From NCBI GenBank assembly GCA_900769405.1, contig CAAGGL010000010.1, positions 211,362-275,361 of the forward strand: a stretch of 64,000 nucleotides of DNA, given 5' to 3'. Source of the stretch: an uncultured Alistipes sp. (GTDB taxonomy: Bacteria; Bacteroidota; Bacteroidia; Bacteroidales; Rikenellaceae). Every line of letters begins with the position of its first letter. Position 1 is the first letter of the stretch. The translations under genes were made by a program, and so were the position numbers. The notes under the pieces are model-generated. The model was given only the letters and a program-made list of their open reading frames with translations. It ran no database searches and was not told the DNA's origin. Shown one piece after another: positions 60,698-64,000 of this stretch.

Positions 60698-61729
60698 TTA
60701 CGCCGTAATTTCTCCTTTTATTGCTTTTCGCAGCATCTCGACTGTCTTATCGTGCGGCAGTCGTTGGCCGAGTATATACATCAATTTTGTCACGGCGGCC
60801 TCGGTTGTCGAGTCGGCACCGCAGATCACGCCGATATCTTTCAGGCGGCGTCCCGTTTCGTAAATATCCATCGCCACCGCGCCATCGGGACACTGCGTCA
60901 CGTTCATCACGATCACGCCGCGAGCGATAACCTCACGCAGTACATCGCCGAACCACTCGGCCGTCGGGGCGTTACCCGCGCCGTAGGTTTCGAGTACAAC
61001 GGCGTGCAGTCCGTAGATGCTGAGCATTGCGTGGAAGATCTGGGGGCTGATGCCGGGGAAGATCTTGATCACGGCCACACCCGTATCGAGCGATGTTGCC
61101 ACACGTAGCGGCTCGTTCGGGTCGCCCGCAGCGGGGGCGATAAACGTGTCGTTGTATTCGATATTGACGCCCACCTCGGCAAGTGGCGGATAGTTGAACG
61201 AACGGAAGGCATTCAGCTGCTCGGCACTATGCTTCGTGGTGCGGTTTGCGCGGAAGAGCTGGTTTTGGAAGTAGAGCGACACCTCGGGAACGATGGCGCG
61301 ACCATCTCGCTTTGCGGCAGCGATCTCGATCGCGGTGATCAGGTTCTCGCGGCCGTCGGTACGCAGTACGTCGATCGGAATTTGGCTTCCCGTGAAGACG
61401 ACGGGCTTAGCCAGATTTTCGAGCATAAAACTCATCGCCGAGGCGGTGTAGGACATCGTGTCGGTACCGTGCAGCACCACGAAACCATCATACGCCGCAT
61501 AGTTGTCGCGGATCAACTCGGCCAGACGGCACCAATTCTCGGGGCTGACGTTCGACGAGTCGATGATCGGATCCATCGTGATGGCGTCGATATTGACGTT
61601 CAGGCGTCTGAGGGCGGGGAATTCGTCGTAGATACCGCTGAAATCGAAGGGTACCAAAACACCCGTTTCGGCGTCGGTACGCATACCGATCGTACCACCC
61701 GTATAGATGATCAGAATCGAAGGTTTCAT
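60698..61729 (-). CDS. ansA: Type I asparaginase
   Basis: A 343-residue L-asparaginase that hydrolyses asparagine to aspartate and ammonia. The first catalytic threonine motif is at the N-terminus (IYTGGTIGM, Thr10), the second in VVLHGTDTMSYTASAMSFML, followed by the Lys-containing AKPVVFTGSQIPI. The lack of a signal peptide fits the cytosolic type I enzyme. It carries its own promoter (61799-61828), which overlaps the tatD stop region, so it is probably an independent unit behind dprA-tatD. Confidence 0.95.
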   Translation of the reverse strand: MKPSILIIYTGGTIGMRTDAETGVLVPFDFSGIYDEFPALRRLNVNIDAITMDPIIDSSNVSPENWCRLAELIRDNYAAYDGFVVLHGTDTMSYTASAMSFMLENLAKPVVFTGSQIPIDVLRTDGRENLITAIEIAAAKRDGRAIVPEVSLYFQNQLFRANRTTKHSAEQLNAFRSFNYPPLAEVGVNIEYNDTFIAPAAGDPNEPLRVATSLDTGVAVIKIFPGISPQIFHAMLSIYGLHAVVLETYGAGNAPTAEWFGDVLREVIARGVIVMNVTQCPDGAVAMDIYETGRRLKDIGVICGADSTTEAAVTKLMYILGQRLPHDKTVEMLRKAIKGEITA

Positions 61730-61798
61730 TGCTCGTTCAAATTCGGTTTAAGGTCGTCTGCCTGCGCGTCGAACGCCACTTGACAAACAACCGTCTAA

Positions 61799-61828
61799 CA
61801 AAGTTAGCAATAATTTTCCGAAAAACAA
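61799..61828 (-). promoter_or_regulatory. Promoter for ansA
   Basis: On the minus strand: TTG (complement of 61826-61828), 19-nt spacer, TAACTTTG (complement of 61799-61806). Confidence 0.75.
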
Positions 61829-62641
61829 CTATTTGAGCCCGAAAATTCTTTCGGCATTGCGAGTTGTCACTTCGGCAATGTGTTCCACCGTGCAACCCGT
61901 GAGTTCGGCTACGCGTGCGCAGATATATGGGATGTAGCTACTCTCGTTGCGTTTGCCGCGATAGGGTACGGGGGTGAGGTATGGGCAGTCGGTTTCGAGC
62001 AACAGATCTTCGGGCACCATTTCTCGCACGGTTTCGGCCAGAGCGCTCTTTTTGAAGGTTACCACGCCGCCGATACCGAACAGAAAATCGCCACACGCTT
62101 TCAGGCGTCGATAGGTCGCCGCATCCTCCGAGAAGGCGTGGAAAACTCCATACAGACGTTGCCCGCGCTCGCGCGCAGCCTCCGCCTCGCGCTCCACAAT
62201 CGCACACATATCCTCCCACGCCGAGCGGGTATGGATCGCAACGGGCAGGTCCAACTCAGCCGCCAGACGCAACTGATGTACGAATGCTTCGCGTTGATCT
62301 TCAACATATTCCTGACTCCAATAGTAATCCAGTCCGATCTCGCCAACGGCATAGAAACGTGCCCCTTCGGGTGGCTGGCGCAGATACTCCTCGACCTCGG
62401 CGAGCTCGTCGCGCCACGTCGGGTTTTCGTTTACCGAGGTGGGGTGCAGACCCATCATTGCAAAGCAATTCTCGGGGTGTGCCTTTGCCAGCTCGATCAT
62501 ACGGTGGTGGCTCTGCGTGTCGATGGCGGGCAACAACATACGATCGACACCTGCCGCTATGGCACGCTCGACCACCTCGTTGCGGTCGTCATCAAATTCG
62601 GGCTCGTAGATATGTGAGTGGGTATCTATCAGTCGGAGCAT
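61829..62641 (-). CDS. tatD: TatD-family metal-dependent deoxyribonuclease
   Basis: A 270-residue TIM-barrel hydrolase of the amidohydrolase superfamily. Metal ligands are visible in order: LIDTHSHIYEPEFD (His8, His10), Glu in YAVGEIGLDYYWS, VAIHTRSAW (His), YGVFHAFSED (His) and LLLETDCPYLTPVPYRGKRN (Asp). Family members are 3'-5' DNases with possible roles in DNA repair or apoptosis-like decay. The start at 62641 (MLRLIDTHSH) is chosen because the motif begins there; a longer upstream frame overlaps dprA in another reading frame. The gap to dprA is 14 nt. Confidence 0.94.
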   Translation of the reverse strand: MLRLIDTHSHIYEPEFDDDRNEVVERAIAAGVDRMLLPAIDTQSHHRMIELAKAHPENCFAMMGLHPTSVNENPTWRDELAEVEEYLRQPPEGARFYAVGEIGLDYYWSQEYVEDQREAFVHQLRLAAELDLPVAIHTRSAWEDMCAIVEREAEAARERGQRLYGVFHAFSEDAATYRRLKACGDFLFGIGGVVTFKKSALAETVREMVPEDLLLETDCPYLTPVPYRGKRNESSYIPYICARVAELTGCTVEHIAEVTTRNAERIFGLK

Positions 62642-62655
62642 AACTTGTGTGATTT

Positions 62656-63759
62656 TCAATATTTTAGATACATCTTGCCGGGGACTTGTCGAATTGCGCC
62701 CGCCAATTCCAGGTTGAGCAGCAACGACGCCAACGTCCCCGAATCGAGGGCAGTCAGCTCTTGCAGTCGGGTGATCGATACAGGATCCGAGTCGCCAATC
62801 AGCGACAGCAATCCCGCCTCGTCGCGCGAGAGTTCGATCACAGGCTCGTTGGGCGAGGGGCGGCACTCTGCTTCGTGCAGATCCCAACCCATCTCGGCAA
62901 CAATATCGTCAGCCGAGGTCACGAGTGCGGCTTTACGGTTGCGTATCAGTGCATTGCAACCCTCGGACGACATATCGGTCACACGTCCAGGAACGGCCAT
63001 CACCACGCGGTTGTAGCCGTCGGCCATTGCGGCGGTGTGGAGCGAACCTCCCGACGCACCCGACTCGACCACCACCGTGCCGCCACTCATCGCCGCGATG
63101 ATTCGGTTGCGCGGAATGTAGAAACGACCGTTCTGTTTGGTTTGCGAGTGGAGTTCGGTAACGATTGCACCACCCTCATCGACAATCTCGCGAGCAAAAG
63201 CGGTATGTTGTGCAGGGGTTACGGCGGGAAGAGTATTGGCAACCACCGCGACGGTCGGCAGACCGTGACGCACCGCCGAGCGATGACAATTGACATCGAC
63301 ACCGAATGCCAAGCCGCTCACAATCGTCAGCGAGGGCAGGCGGCGCGACAACCCCTCGACCAGACGTTCGCACATCGTCACGCCATATTGCGAGATGTGG
63401 CGCGTGCCGACCATCGAGAGCGTGAGGCTGTTGAGTACCTCGGTGTTACCTTTTATATATAGTATGTGCGGATAGTCGTCCGTTTCGAGCATCAGCGAAG
63501 GGTACTCCTTATCGGTCGAGGCGATGGGCTCGATGCCGTGTCGCGCGCAGTAGGTCAGCTCGCGGTCGGCCGCTTTGTGGGTCTTGCGAGCGACGATCTC
63601 GCGTGCAAGGCTCTCCTGCAACTCGGCACGTCCGACCAACTCGTCAACCGATGCCGAGTAGATCGCTTCGGCCGAGCCGAACGTGCGCAAAAGATGAACC
63701 ACGCCTCGCACACCGATGTGCGACTGCATACTCAGAGCGATGTCGTCGATTGTTGCCAT
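62656..63759 (-). CDS. dprA: DNA-processing protein DprA
   Basis: A 367-residue DprA/Smf protein that loads RecA on incoming single-stranded DNA during transformation. The Rossmann-like domain (about 100-300) shows LTLSMVGTRHISQYG, TIVSGLAFGVDVNCHRSAV, IPRNRIIAAMSGGTVVVESGASGG, split by short loops; an N-terminal SAM-like helical part (about 1-70) and a C-terminal winged-helix domain (about 310-367, RLQELTALDSGTLASLLLNLELAGAI) complete the family layout. The start at 63759 (MATIDDIALSM) is chosen because the first helices begin here; longer upstream frames cross the promoter. tatD follows 14 nt downstream. Confidence 0.94.
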   Translation of the reverse strand: MATIDDIALSMQSHIGVRGVVHLLRTFGSAEAIYSASVDELVGRAELQESLAREIVARKTHKAADRELTYCARHGIEPIASTDKEYPSLMLETDDYPHILYIKGNTEVLNSLTLSMVGTRHISQYGVTMCERLVEGLSRRLPSLTIVSGLAFGVDVNCHRSAVRHGLPTVAVVANTLPAVTPAQHTAFAREIVDEGGAIVTELHSQTKQNGRFYIPRNRIIAAMSGGTVVVESGASGGSLHTAAMADGYNRVVMAVPGRVTDMSSEGCNALIRNRKAALVTSADDIVAEMGWDLHEAECRPSPNEPVIELSRDEAGLLSLIGDSDPVSITRLQELTALDSGTLASLLLNLELAGAIRQVPGKMYLKY

Positions 63760-63822
63760 ACGTATAGGTTGTTTTGAGCGCGGGGTCGGTTTGTTCGACC
63801 GCCTGCCGCCCGATTTGTGATG

Positions 63823-63851
63823 TAAAGGTACGAAAATTTTGGTAGAATCAA
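63823..63851 (-). promoter_or_regulatory. Probable promoter for dprA-tatD
   Basis: On the minus strand: TTG (complement of 63849-63851), 18-nt spacer, TACCTTTA (complement of 63823-63830). Last base differs from the consensus. Confidence 0.6.
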
Positions 63852-63918
63852 CCGCTCGCAGGTGCGACATATCGTTTTTTGTGTGGAAAGTTGTGGCGAA
63901 CTACTCTTTGGTGGGTCT

Positions 63919-63961
63919 TATCGGCGGGTTGGGGGCCTGGGGGGCCGCTCCCCCCCCCGCC
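63919..63961. repeat. GC-rich imperfect palindrome with G6/C9 runs
   Basis: Arms TCGGCGGG (63919-63926) and CCCGCCGA (63954-63961) enclose six G (63937-63942), GGCCG and nine C (63948-63956). It resembles the palindrome at 1164-1213 in core sequence (GGCGGGT, G run, GGCCG, CCCGCC). No gene was recognised from 63852 to the window end. Confidence 0.65.
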
Positions 63962-64000
63962 GACACACCCCACAAAAAACTAGATCACACAAACACACCA

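Overview
The window reads as a chromosomal segment of a Bacteroidota bacterium, most likely order Bacteroidales and plausibly an Alistipes-like member of the Rikenellaceae. The genus is an inference, not a measurement. Direct support: about twenty upstream regions carry the phylum-specific promoter pattern (TTTG or TTG, an 18-22 nt spacer, then TAnnTTTG); almost no gene has a Shine-Dalgarno sequence, hpf being the exception; and the gene content is typical (PorX-type PglZ response regulator, TonB-dependent receptors, OmpA, coenzyme B12-dependent NrdJ, ExbB with a signal peptide, DUF4837, a 30-residue AURKAIP1/COX24-type protein). The DNA is moderately GC-rich and densely packed. No prophage, conjugative element or CRISPR array is visible.

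Layout. 1-4.0 kb: the end of a TonB-dependent receptor gene, an NPP-type phosphodiesterase lipoprotein with a GT2 glycosyltransferase, and an orphan BlaI-type repressor. 4.0-8.3 kb (minus): a solitary tyrosine recombinase, then rfbA-rfbB and a DUF5009 membrane protein. 8.5-14.9 kb (plus): metY-metX-endonuclease/phosphatase lipoprotein, a porin with a YeiH-type transporter, and aquaporin. 15-27.9 kb (minus): an envelope-biogenesis run (outer-membrane protein, TPR protein, LptC, CorC/CNNM protein, PpiD-like foldase) preceded by mfd, RNase E/G, a 30-aa ribosome-type peptide and HU. 28.5-31.4 kb: porX, convergent with ompA. 31.6-37.9 kb (minus): dnaX-tyrS-folB and nrdJ. 38-47.5 kb: clpB, a DUF4837 lipoprotein, a polysaccharide deacetylase, efp, and an operon thioredoxin-like/meaB/thioredoxin-domain protein/menA. 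47.5-52.1 kb: xerC-hpf, a PepSY-like protein, rplY-pth-rnhB and an unknown secreted protein. 52.2-57.2 kb: a TPP-riboswitch-controlled TonB-dependent receptor (probable thiamine importer), convergent with a second outer-membrane receptor. 57.9-63.8 kb (minus): exbB-(4-TM protein)-exbD-exbD, tRNA-Ser(GGA), and dprA-tatD-ansA.

Functional threads. The exb locus would energise the TonB-dependent receptors. LptC, the OMP/TPR pair, the foldase and PorX belong to envelope assembly and secretion. metY/metX make homocysteine. NrdJ and MeaB imply dependence on cobalamin. menA implies menaquinone respiration.

Most notable observations: (1) an A10 tract in dnaX, at the end of the clamp-loader core, where both alternative frames stop within three codons, inside an inverted repeat. 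This is strong in-sequence evidence for slippage that makes a short gamma subunit. (2) A TPP riboswitch in front of an outer-membrane receptor. (3) A C8 homopolymer sitting exactly in a promoter spacer. (4) Two promoter-hairpin-terminator arrangements with no gene inside, which are candidate small RNAs (about 48.95-49.13 kb and 57.32-57.58 kb). (5) A related pair of GC-rich palindromes at the two ends of the window.
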